Source of the DNA: JAADDV01 sp964582875
GTDB lineage: Bacteria > Aquificota > Aquificia > Aquificales > Hydrogenothermaceae
Reading direction: 5' to 3'
DNA: 10,777 nt
NCBI GenBank assembly: GCA_964582875.1
Contig: CAZOTZ010000055.1
Coordinates: 1 to 10,777 of the forward strand
Positions 1 to 6,563 of this stretch are shown here, one piece after another; the stretch's first letter is position 1; each line of letters starts with the position of its first letter. Below the pieces are notes generated by a model. That model worked only from the letters and a program-made list of their open reading frames with translations. It was not told where the DNA came from and did not search any database. The translations under genes and the position numbers were made by a program.

Positions 1-756
1 TCAAAGTACCAGGAAATTCTTGTTTTAGAAACACCAGAATTTGGAAAGATGTTAATTTTAGATGGGCTTGTTCAAACCACAGAAAGAGATGAGTTTATTT
101 ACCATGAAATGCTTGTACATCCAGCTCTTTTAGCTCATCCAAATCCTGAAAGGGTTCTTATTATAGGTGGAGGAGATGGAGGAAGTGTAAGGGAAGCTTT
201 AAAGCATAAGCAGGTACAGGAAGTTCATCTATGTGAAATAGATGAGGAAGTTATTATTACAGCAGAAAAGTACTTCCCAACTATTTCAAACAAACTTAGG
301 GACCCAAAGGTAAAAATATTTGTAGAAGATGGTAATGCTTTCCTTGAAGAAAAGAAAGATTATTACGATGTGATAATACTTGATTCTTCAGACCCGGTAG
401 GTGCTTCAGAGGTTCTTTTCAGTGAGGAGTTTTACCAGAAGGTAAAAAGCTCTTTAAGGAAAAACGGTATAATGGTAGCTCAAACAGAATCACCTATATT
501 GCAGGAAGATTACTTTAAGAATGCTGTTTCCCAGATAAGAAAAGTGTTCAGAAACTGGGGAGTTTACCTTGCATTTATACCAACCTATCCTTCTGGTATG
601 TGGAGTTTTACAATAGCTTCTGACTACATAGATGTAGTAAACACAAGAAAAATGGAAAAAGTTAAGGAATTGAAAACAAAGTATTTTTGTGATAGCATTT
701 ATGCTTGTTTATTTTCTTTACCTAACTTTGTTCAGGAAATAATTAATAAAACTTAA
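1..756 (+). CDS. speE: Spermidine synthase (polyamine aminopropyltransferase), 5' end missing
   Basis: Transfers the aminopropyl group of decarboxylated S-adenosylmethionine to a diamine (putrescine, or agmatine in some thermophiles) in the cytosol. The reading frame is open from base 1, where the visible protein begins SKYQEILVLET, a typical internal SpeE stretch. The ATG at 49 is therefore internal, and roughly 30 N-terminal residues lie outside the window. Visible family signatures are LILDGLVQTTERDEF, the nucleotide-binding GGGDGGSVRE, the acidic strand end CEIDEEV, the catalytic-loop motif LDSSDPVGASEVLF (whose Asp residues serve as base and amine ligands in the family) and YPSGMWSFT near the substrate pocket. 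251 codons are present, ending at TAA 754-756. bpsA follows 14 bases later on the same strand, so the two are probably co-transcribed. Whether the acceptor is putrescine or agmatine cannot be read from sequence alone. Confidence 0.96.
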   Translation, partial: SKYQEILVLETPEFGKMLILDGLVQTTERDEFIYHEMLVHPALLAHPNPERVLIIGGGDGGSVREALKHKQVQEVHLCEIDEEVIITAEKYFPTISNKLRDPKVKIFVEDGNAFLEEKKDYYDVIILDSSDPVGASEVLFSEEFYQKVKSSLRKNGIMVAQTESPILQEDYFKNAVSQIRKVFRNWGVYLAFIPTYPSGMWSFTIASDYIDVVNTRKMEKVKELKTKYFCDSIYACLFSLPNFVQEIINKT

Positions 757-757
757 A

Positions 758-763
758 AGGAGG
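758..763 (+). promoter_or_regulatory. Strong ribosome binding site for bpsA
   Basis: A perfect AGGAGG lies 7 bases before the TTG at 771, just after the speE stop. It decides the non-ATG start of bpsA: no ATG occurs near the correct N-terminus, and the resulting protein begins MAETLKGDVL. Confidence 0.85.
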
Positions 764-770
764 TAAACCG

Positions 771-1862
771 TTGGCAGAAACTTTAAAAGGCGATGTTTTA
801 AAGAAAATCGCAGAAAGAGCTACAGAAAAAACAAACATCAGGCTTATATCAAGGAACGTTGAGAGGGTTTTAGCTGCTCTGCAGGTAACTTCAGATTTCT
901 GGAAAGTTGTTGACTACTCTGATTTACCTGTTCCAGCTGCATCAGAAATAGTTAAAGGTTTGATTGAAGAAGGCTTTGTAAAAGTTGAGAATGATGAACT
1001 TTACTTAACAGAAGCAGGACTTAACCTTGTTAAAGAACTAAACATTCCTCCGTATGTTGACTACACATGTCAGGCTTGTGAAGGAAGGGGAATTCCTTTT
1101 TATGCAAATAAAGAATGGTACAGAACATTCGTTGAGCTTGCTAAAGACAGACCTAAAGCAATTCAGGAGTATGACCAGGGTTCTGTTACCCCTGAAACTA
1201 CTATCTCAAGAATACTTTTCCTTGATTCAAGGGAAGATTTAAGGAACAGAGATATCCTGGTTATGGGAGCTGAAGATGACCTTACAGGTCTTGCAGTTGC
1301 TTTAACAGGTTTGGCAAGAAGGGTTTTAATCCTTGATATAGATGAAAGGTCTATAGATTTTGACAACAGAATATTTAAAGAGCTTGGAATAGATAATGCA
1401 GAAGCTATAAGATTTGACCTTAGAAATCCTTTCCCAGAAGAGTGGATAGGGGCTTTTGATGTATTTATAACTGACCCTCCAGAAACATTAAAGGCATTTA
1501 AAGCATTTATTGCAAGGGGAATTGCTTCTCTTAAAGGAGAAGGTTCTGCAGGATACTTTGGTTTAACACTCAGGGATTCATCTTTAAATAGATGGCAAAA
1601 ATTCCAGAAGGCTCTTATAAATGACTACGGAATGGTTATCACTGATATAGTTCAGGACTTTAACGCTTACATGAACTGGGAATACCACGAAGAGACAAGA
1701 GCTCAAAAAGTAGCTCCAGTTTCAAAAGGTCCTTCAGATATATGGTACAGGTCTGCCTGGTACAGAATAGAAGCTATGCCAGGATTTAAAGGAGAAAATG
1801 AGCAGATAACAGATGAAGTATTCAGAGAACTTTACTTAGACGAGGAAGGTTCTACTACATAA
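771..1862 (+). CDS. bpsA: N4-bis(aminopropyl)spermidine synthase (branched polyamine synthase, BpsA/DUF43 family)
   Basis: Adds two aminopropyl groups from decarboxylated SAM to the central nitrogen of spermidine, giving a branched polyamine that in thermophiles helps protect nucleic acids and translation at high temperature. It starts at TTG with a perfect Shine-Dalgarno; the 363 residues match the usual size of about 350. Residues 25-92 look like a winged-helix N-terminal domain. A CQACEGRG segment (Cys100, Cys103) follows, then the hallmark YDQGSVTPETT (134-144). The Rossmann-like core has GAEDDLTG (166-173, carrying the acidic cluster that includes the catalytic Asp in archaeal BpsA), LDIDER (188-193) and DPPET (235-239). 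Gene order with speE supports consecutive pathway steps. A hairpin terminator begins 5 bases after the stop. Annotation pipelines may label it only as putative methyltransferase DUF43; the motif set makes BpsA much more likely. Confidence 0.95.
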   Translation: MAETLKGDVLKKIAERATEKTNIRLISRNVERVLAALQVTSDFWKVVDYSDLPVPAASEIVKGLIEEGFVKVENDELYLTEAGLNLVKELNIPPYVDYTCQACEGRGIPFYANKEWYRTFVELAKDRPKAIQEYDQGSVTPETTISRILFLDSREDLRNRDILVMGAEDDLTGLAVALTGLARRVLILDIDERSIDFDNRIFKELGIDNAEAIRFDLRNPFPEEWIGAFDVFITDPPETLKAFKAFIARGIASLKGEGSAGYFGLTLRDSSLNRWQKFQKALINDYGMVITDIVQDFNAYMNWEYHEETRAQKVAPVSKGPSDIWYRSAWYRIEAMPGFKGENEQITDEVFRELYLDEEGSTT

Positions 1863-1864
1863 AT

Positions 1865-3433
1865 CTAATCCCCCTCCTTCTGGAGGGGATTTTTACCAAA
1901 AGAAGAAATAAAGAGATAAACGACAGGTATAGCTCCTATAAGCCCAAAAAGACCTGCTATAAAAAATGTGTCCTGAAAAGAAAAAGAGAAACTGTGTAAT
2001 TCCTGAACTTTGTATAAAAGGGCTTTCGCTTTTTTATCAAGAATATCAGGGCTAACATAAAAAGATAACTCATGTTTTATCTTTTCTAAAAAATAACTTA
2101 CATAACTGTAATTTTGCATAGATGTTATTCCTTCAAAATGGGAATAGGTGTTTTTGTAAATCTCGTTTGTTGCTATTGCTGTTCCAAATGAACCACCAAC
2201 AAACCTTACATAATGCATTAAACCTGTTCCTAAAGAGGTTTTTTCCCCAAGATTTCTAAGGGCTAACGTTGTTACAGGAGCAAAAAACATCCCCATAGAT
2301 ATACCAAGGGGAACAGTCATAAGTGCAGCTTTCAAAGAAGGTGTGTAATAGTTAAGTTTAGGTAGTATATAAAGGGAAGAAAAAAGGTAAAGGATAGTGC
2401 TTATGTACAGAACCTTACTTTCTCCCCATTTATCACTTAAAACACCAGCTATCGGAGAAAAAAGGGCAATAAACATAGCAAGGGCAAGTATGTGGATACC
2501 AGCCTGAAACGTTGTAAGGTGTTTGAGATTTTCAAAGTATATAGGGAGAAGGTAAAAAATCTGGTACATTGAGAAACCAAGTATAAGGAAGTAAACAAGG
2601 ATACCAACTGTGAACTCTTTTATTTTAAAGATTGAAAAATCTATTAAAGGTTTTTTTGAGACTAATTCTGAAAGGATATAAAAAAGGAAAGAAAAAGCTG
2701 AGACAATAGCAAGGTAAACTATCGTATCTGACATAAACCAGCCAAGCTGTTGACCTTTTGATAGAAGAATTAGAAGGGATACAGTAAATAAAGACATAAA
2801 GAAAAACGATACAAAGTTAAGTTTTTCTTTAACTCTGGTAAAACTGGTCTCAGGTAAATAAAAAACTGCAAGTAAGACTGTGAGTATTCCAAAAGGTATA
2901 TTTATGTAAAAAACCCATCTCCACTGTAGATACTCTGTTATATACCCACCAAGAGTTGGTCCAAGGGCAGGAGCAAAGCTTACCCCAAGCCCAAATATTC
3001 CCATTGCTATTCCTTTTTTTTCAGGGGGATAAACAGAGAACAGTATTGTCTGGGCAGTGGCCATAATCATAGCTTCTCCAATCCCCTGAAGCACCCTTGC
3101 AACAATCATAAACTCAAGGCTCTGGGATTGACCACATAAAAAAGAAGATACAGTAAAAAGAGCAACTCCAGATATATAAATCCTCCTTAGACCTATAACC
3201 TTATCAAGCCATTCTGATAGTATAAGAGCAGTAGCTGAAGCTATCATATAAGCAGTAATTACCCACTGAACGCCGTAAAGGTCAGTTTTTAAAGGGGCTG
3301 TTATTTTAGGGACTATAATATCAACTATTGTTGTATCAAGGATTGCCATAAAAGCCCCTGACATAACAATAAACGTTATCAGTCCCCTTTGCAGTGTATT
3401 TATCTTTTCATAAATAGGATTTTTTTCTTCCAA
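1865..3433 (-). CDS. emrB: Multidrug efflux MFS transporter, DHA2 family (EmrB/QacA type, 14 TM)
   Basis: Proton-driven inner-membrane pump that would pass drugs or toxic metabolites to the adaptor and TolC-like channel encoded upstream in the same operon. The 522 residues fit the 14-helix DHA2 family. Motif D1 is LDTTIVDIIVPKI (from residue 32), motif B is ARVLQGIGEA (R113), antiporter motif C is GLGVSFAPALGPTLGGYI (148-165), and the DHA2 signature WRWVFYINIPFG is at 171-182. Motif A in the loop between helices 2 and 3 is degenerate (SEWLDKVIGLRR). The start is TTG at 3433-3431, supported by AAGGGGG (3445-3439) five bases upstream; the next ATG would delete the first helix. The gene begins 10 bases after the emrA stop. 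Its last codons form the bpsA terminator hairpin. Substrate unknown. Confidence 0.93.
   Translation of the reverse strand: MEEKNPIYEKINTLQRGLITFIVMSGAFMAILDTTIVDIIVPKITAPLKTDLYGVQWVITAYMIASATALILSEWLDKVIGLRRIYISGVALFTVSSFLCGQSQSLEFMIVARVLQGIGEAMIMATAQTILFSVYPPEKKGIAMGIFGLGVSFAPALGPTLGGYITEYLQWRWVFYINIPFGILTVLLAVFYLPETSFTRVKEKLNFVSFFFMSLFTVSLLILLSKGQQLGWFMSDTIVYLAIVSAFSFLFYILSELVSKKPLIDFSIFKIKEFTVGILVYFLILGFSMYQIFYLLPIYFENLKHLTTFQAGIHILALAMFIALFSPIAGVLSDKWGESKVLYISTILYLFSSLYILPKLNYYTPSLKAALMTVPLGISMGMFFAPVTTLALRNLGEKTSLGTGLMHYVRFVGGSFGTAIATNEIYKNTYSHFEGITSMQNYSYVSYFLEKIKHELSFYVSPDILDKKAKALLYKVQELHSFSFSFQDTFFIAGLFGLIGAIPVVYLFISSFGKNPLQKEGD
1867..1894 (+). terminator. Intrinsic terminator of speE-bpsA, embedded in the end of emrB
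   Basis: The stem pairs CCCCTCC (1871-1877) with GGAGGGG (1882-1888) around a TTCT loop. It is extended by AAT/ATT pairs past one bulged C at 1870 and followed by TTTTT at 1890-1894. The element lies wholly inside the last codons and stop of the convergent emrB gene, whose protein ends NPLQKEGD. In the minus direction the hairpin is followed by ATTAGATTT, a weaker U-tract, so it may terminate emrB only partially. Confidence 0.8.
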
Positions 3434-3443
3434 TAAATCCCCC

Positions 3444-4571
3444 TTACTCTTCCCTTTTTATTTCTACCTCTCCTCCCATTCCAACCCTGAGTAAAGAGAT
3501 ATCCCCTTTTGTTATCTTTATTCTCACAGGTATTCTCTGGGCTACCTTTGTAAACTCTCCAGCTGAAATATCCCTTGGAACTAAAGCAAACTTAGCAGCT
3601 GAAGCAGGCTCTATCTTTTCTACTATTCCTTCATATTCCTTGTCTGGATAAGCATCTATTTTTATTTTTGCCTTTGCACCAACTTTTACCCCTTCAAGTT
3701 TTGTTTCTTCAAGGAGGACATTTATATACAGACTGTTTTTAGGTATTATAGAGTAAACAGGCATACCTGCACTTATAACTGAACCTACGTAAACGAACCT
3801 TTTTGCTATTATCCCGTCAAAAGGAGCTTTAAGCTTTGTGTAAGATATTTTATTCAAAATATCTTTTTTCTTTTCTTTTAACACTTCAATCTGTTTTTCA
3901 AGGGATTTTATGTTTTCTTCAATTTCTGGAATAGTTTTTTCCTTAACTTTTGCAAGCTTTATCACTTCAGAAGCTTTCTGTATACCAACATTAAGCTCCT
4001 GTATATTTTTTAAAAGGGCTTTTTTCTCTTTCAAAAGAACTTCCAGATTTGTTGAAACTTCCTCATACCTGTGTTGAGGTATTAACTCCTTCTCAAGGAG
4101 TTTTTTAAAACGTTCTTTGTCTTTTTTGACCTGCTTTATTTTTGCTTCTATCTGTTGTAATTTTGATAAAAGAGCTTCTTTTTTCTTTTTAAGTTGTTTT
4201 TTTGTTAGTTCTTGTATAGATACATTTACTTTTATCTCTTCTTTTACCCTTTTTAATTTCTGTTCAAGGGCATTCTTCTTATGTTTTAAAGCCTGTATAT
4301 TTTTTTCAACAGAAGAAAGTTCTGTTATGTAGTCTGTATCATCTAAAACAGCTATAACTTCTCCTTTTTTAACAGTATCACCTTCCTCTTTAAGAACTTT
4401 TATTACTTTCCCTGAGACCCTTTTAAATGCTACATTTGTCATACCATCTGATTCAACAAAAACAGCATCTGTAATGACATACTCTTTTCTGTACTTTATC
4501 CATTTAAAAGCTAAGACAGAAAGGATAAAGATAAGAATCAGGACTACTACTATTCCTATTTTGTTTTTCAT
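3444..4571 (-). CDS. emrA: EmrA/HlyD-type periplasmic adaptor (membrane fusion protein)
   Basis: Bridges the inner-membrane DHA2 pump and the outer-membrane channel in a tripartite exporter. A single N-terminal membrane anchor (about residues 5-24) is followed by a lipoyl-like half-motif, VSGKVIKVLKEEGDTVKKGEVIAVLDD (52-78). A very long Lys/Glu-rich alpha-hairpin runs from about 82 to 243, with its turn near IPQHRYEE (164-171). The second lipoyl half is LKAPFDGIIAKRFVYVGSVI (247-266), then come beta-barrel and membrane-proximal segments. The stretch ISAGEFTKVAQRIPVRI (335-351) closely resembles the EmrA signature ending in VQRVPVRI and argues for EmrA rather than AcrA. Length 375 is normal. 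The ATG overlaps the tolC stop as ATGA (4568-4571), with GGGGGAG upstream, so translation is probably coupled. Confidence 0.94.
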   Translation of the reverse strand: MKNKIGIVVVLILIFILSVLAFKWIKYRKEYVITDAVFVESDGMTNVAFKRVSGKVIKVLKEEGDTVKKGEVIAVLDDTDYITELSSVEKNIQALKHKKNALEQKLKRVKEEIKVNVSIQELTKKQLKKKKEALLSKLQQIEAKIKQVKKDKERFKKLLEKELIPQHRYEEVSTNLEVLLKEKKALLKNIQELNVGIQKASEVIKLAKVKEKTIPEIEENIKSLEKQIEVLKEKKKDILNKISYTKLKAPFDGIIAKRFVYVGSVISAGMPVYSIIPKNSLYINVLLEETKLEGVKVGAKAKIKIDAYPDKEYEGIVEKIEPASAAKFALVPRDISAGEFTKVAQRIPVRIKITKGDISLLRVGMGGEVEIKREE

Positions 4572-5842
4572 AAATCTCCCCCTACTGCCTTCTCAAGTTC
4601 TGCAAGGGCTTTTAAGTACCTGTAGTATGAAATCTCTTTTCCTTTTCTTGCCCTTGTTAAAGATGCCTCTGCATCTAAAACATCTGTACCTGTGGCAAGT
4701 TGATTTTTATACTGTTCAACTACCATTCTGTAGTACTCTTCAGCCTGTTTTAAAGCTTCTGTTGATACTTTTAGATTGTAGATAGCTGTTTGGAGGTTTT
4801 CATAAGCAGCTTTTACCTCAAGGGCTACTTTTTCTTTTACATCTCTGAGAATAAATCTTATTTTTTTCTGTGTTTCCTTTGTCTTTAAAATACTGTAGTA
4901 AGGTTTTATTCCCTGAAATTCCACTTTAATATCAAGGGCTATGCCGTAATTATCTTTTGGGGTTAAATAAGGGTACTGGTCTGTTTTTGTGTAAAGGGCT
5001 GTCAGTGAGACCTTCGGTAAAAACTGGCTCTTATAAACTGTTTCTACTTTTTTTAGTTTTTTTTCCTTTATCTGGATTTCTTTTATCAAAGCTCTGTTTC
5101 TGATTGCTTTTTCTATAAGGTAATCAAGGTGAATATTGTTTCTAACAGGTTCATTTATACTTTCAACACTGAATTTCCAGTCAACCCCTTTACCAATTAG
5201 AACAGAAAGTCTTGATTTGGCTACGTTTAAATCTCCTAAAGCTTTTCTTAAATCTCTTTTTACTTCAGAAAGTCTGACTTTTGCCTGTAGAACTTCCACC
5301 TTTGTTGTCAAGCCTTCCTGATAAAACCCTTCAACTGTTTTCAGATGGGCTTCAACAGCCTTTAGCTCTTTTTTGTATATATCAACTACACTTTTTGCCA
5401 TAAGTACATCGTAGTAGGCTTTTTTTATCTGGGTTTTTATCTGATTTTCCTGTTCTTTATACTGGTACTTTGCTTCTTTTATACCAAGTTTTGATATTTT
5501 TATTTTTGCTGGTCTATAACCTCCTGTATATAAAAAATAACCAACACCAAGGTTAAAGTTATAAAAATTCTTTTCTGTTTGCTTGAAAGAGAAAGGAAAA
5601 GGGAACATTTTTGCAGGAATTGAGGTGTATGGTGTTTTGTTTAACCATGTGTACCTGTACTCTCCAGAGAAAAAAGGCATAAATAGCTGTTTATCTTCTT
5701 TAAGTTGAAATTCAGATATTTTTATCTCCTGTCTGTAGCTTTTTAACTGATTGTTGTTTTTAAGTCCTATCTCTAAAGCCTGCTGAATAGTAATACCGTA
5801 TGCAAAAACCGGTATAAACAGAAAAAGCACAGTTTTTTTCAT
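4568..5842 (-). CDS. tolC: TolC-family outer membrane efflux channel
   Basis: Trimeric outer-membrane/periplasmic channel expected to complete the EmrAB pump. It has a short signal peptide (MKKTVLFLFIPVFAYG, cleavage near residue 16), then ITIQQALEIGLKNN, the usual start of the mature OEP domain. Two OEP repeats are visible: the first holds beta segments such as FSGEYRYTW and YNFNLGVGYFLYTGG; the second begins near IHLDYLIEKAIRNRALIKE, with FLPKVSLTALYT. Long amphipathic helices dominate, and the protein ends with a helical DAEASLTRARKGKEISYYRYLKALAELEK-like region (not quoted contiguously beyond family features) typical of the second repeat. 424 residues is usual. The ATG lies 2 bases after the tetR-type stop with AAGGAAGG upstream. 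No lipobox Cys, so it is not a lipoprotein OprM type. Its presence shows the organism has an outer membrane. Confidence 0.92.
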   Translation of the reverse strand: MKKTVLFLFIPVFAYGITIQQALEIGLKNNNQLKSYRQEIKISEFQLKEDKQLFMPFFSGEYRYTWLNKTPYTSIPAKMFPFPFSFKQTEKNFYNFNLGVGYFLYTGGYRPAKIKISKLGIKEAKYQYKEQENQIKTQIKKAYYDVLMAKSVVDIYKKELKAVEAHLKTVEGFYQEGLTTKVEVLQAKVRLSEVKRDLRKALGDLNVAKSRLSVLIGKGVDWKFSVESINEPVRNNIHLDYLIEKAIRNRALIKEIQIKEKKLKKVETVYKSQFLPKVSLTALYTKTDQYPYLTPKDNYGIALDIKVEFQGIKPYYSILKTKETQKKIRFILRDVKEKVALEVKAAYENLQTAIYNLKVSTEALKQAEEYYRMVVEQYKNQLATGTDVLDAEASLTRARKGKEISYYRYLKALAELEKAVGGDL

Positions 5843-5844
5843 AA

Positions 5845-6417
5845 TTAAACCTTCCTTTTTATACCATCAAGTATTATTTTTAGTCCCTCCCTTGAAAGCT
5901 CCATAACCTTTTTTAGTGGACACTCTTTTGAAAGGATATAATCTTCAAAAACCATTCTCTTATATCCAATAAGTAGATTTGCTACATTTTCCGGATTTAC
6001 TTTTTTTATTTCTTTGTTTTTAATTCCTTCTGAAACAAGCTCTGCTAATCTTTTTCTCGCAAACTCTACAGTCTGAAAGTATATATTTCTAAGTTCTTTA
6101 TGGGTTGAAAAAAGCTGGTAAAGGAAAATCTCAGTTATAGCCCTATTTTCGTATAAAAGTATCACTATTTGTGTGTTCATTTTTTCTATCTTTTCAAAAA
6201 ATGTATTTCCCTGTGTCTCTGTAAGGACTTTCACAATACTGTCTTTTATCTGGATTACTATTTCCCTGAAGATGTCTTCTTTGCTTTTGAAGTACAGGTA
6301 AAATGTTCCCTGTGCAACACCTGCTTTTTTTACTATATCAGATACCTTTGTGTTCCAGTATCCTTTTTCTGAAAATATTATTTTTGCTGCTTCAAAAAGC
6401 TTTTCCTTTGTTGTCAT
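5845..6417 (-). CDS. TetR/AcrR-family transcriptional regulator of the efflux operon
   Basis: Likely ligand-responsive repressor of its own operon. The N-terminal DNA-binding domain is typical: KEKLFEAAKIIFSEKGY, then the helix-turn-helix VSDIVKKAGVAQGTFYLYF and SKEDIF (roughly residues 4-50). The C-terminal, ligand-binding part (about 55-190) is helical and divergent, as expected. I chose ATG 6417-6415 (190 residues) because AGGTGG (6428-6423) sits 5 bases upstream. A GTG at 6426-6424 would give 193 residues but has no ribosome site and lies inside that Shine-Dalgarno. The gene is first in the tetR-tolC-emrA-emrB unit, so pump and repressor would be co-expressed and autoregulated. The inducer cannot be inferred. 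Confidence 0.93.
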   Translation of the reverse strand: MTTKEKLFEAAKIIFSEKGYWNTKVSDIVKKAGVAQGTFYLYFKSKEDIFREIVIQIKDSIVKVLTETQGNTFFEKIEKMNTQIVILLYENRAITEIFLYQLFSTHKELRNIYFQTVEFARKRLAELVSEGIKNKEIKKVNPENVANLLIGYKRMVFEDYILSKECPLKKVMELSREGLKIILDGIKRKV

Positions 6418-6422
6418 CTTTT

Positions 6423-6428
6423 CCACCT
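6423..6428 (-). promoter_or_regulatory. Ribosome binding site fixing the regulator start
   Basis: AGGTGG on the minus strand, 5 bases before the ATG at 6417. It favours that ATG over the in-frame GTG at 6426-6424. Its first two bases are also the last two of the palindromic operator candidate, so a bound repressor would sit directly against it. Confidence 0.7.
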
Positions 6429-6442
6429 GACTGATTAGTCAG
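6427..6442. promoter_or_regulatory. Palindromic operator candidate for the TetR-type regulator
   Basis: CTGACT-GATT-AGTCAG: perfect 6-base arms around a 4-base centre. It lies between the predicted -10 box and the regulator's start codon, about where transcription would begin. Size, symmetry and TGACT/AGTCA half-sites are usual for TetR-family operators. Binding is inferred, not shown. Confidence 0.75.
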
Positions 6443-6448
6443 TTATTA

Positions 6449-6477
6449 ATTATAATAAAAGAATGTCAAATGGGCAA
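6449..6477 (-). promoter_or_regulatory. Sigma70-type promoter of the efflux operon
   Basis: On the minus strand, -35 TTGCCC (6477-6472), a 17-base spacer and a perfect -10 TATAAT (6454-6449). Transcription would start near 6442, at the edge of the palindrome, so repressor binding would block initiation. A perfect TTGACA (6469-6464) also occurs, but its spacing to TATAAT is only 9 bases and it lacks a good -10 at the right distance. Confidence 0.6.
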
Positions 6478-6492
6478 AAATGATTTAATATT

Positions 6493-6540
6493 AAAAATTG
6501 TAAAAACTAAAAAATTTTTAATGTTTTTACGAAAATTTTT
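6493..6540. repeat. AT-rich dyad between divergent genes
   Basis: Perfect arms GTAAAAAC (6500-6507) and GTTTTTAC (6523-6530) flank a 15-base centre that is itself nearly symmetric (AAAA/TTTT). Outer arms AAAAATT (6493-6499) and AATTTTT (6534-6540) extend the symmetry after a 3-base insertion. Since genes on both sides point away from it, it is not a terminator for either. It may be an operator, a bent-DNA element or an upstream promoter element. Confidence 0.6.
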
Positions 6541-6558
6541 TATACTTAAGTGTGGAGG
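6541..6558 (+). promoter_or_regulatory. Possible -10 box and ribosome binding site of the receiver-like gene
   Basis: TATACT at 6541-6546 resembles a -10 box but has no good -35 (TTAATG at 17 bases) and would leave only about 10 bases of leader, so it is weak. GGAGG at 6554-6558 is 5 bases before ATG 6564. It overlaps the alternative GTG at 6552 and therefore favours the ATG as the start. Confidence 0.4.
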
Positions 6559-6563
6559 GTGTG

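Noticed and set aside
49..51. ATG at 49 as the start of spermidine synthase
   Set aside because: The frame is open to base 1 and the upstream codons encode conserved SpeE sequence (SKYQEILVLET), so the true start is outside the window.
4117..4332. Open frame on the plus strand opposite the adaptor coiled coil
   Set aside because: It is Phe/Cys/Ser-rich, the antisense image of the Lys/Glu-rich coiled coil. It has no ribosome site and overlaps a well-supported gene.
6464..6469. Perfect -35 hexamer TTGACA on the minus strand
   Set aside because: It is only 9 bases from the good TATAAT box, and no good -10 lies 16-18 bases downstream. TTGCCC at 6477-6472 has the correct 17-base spacing.
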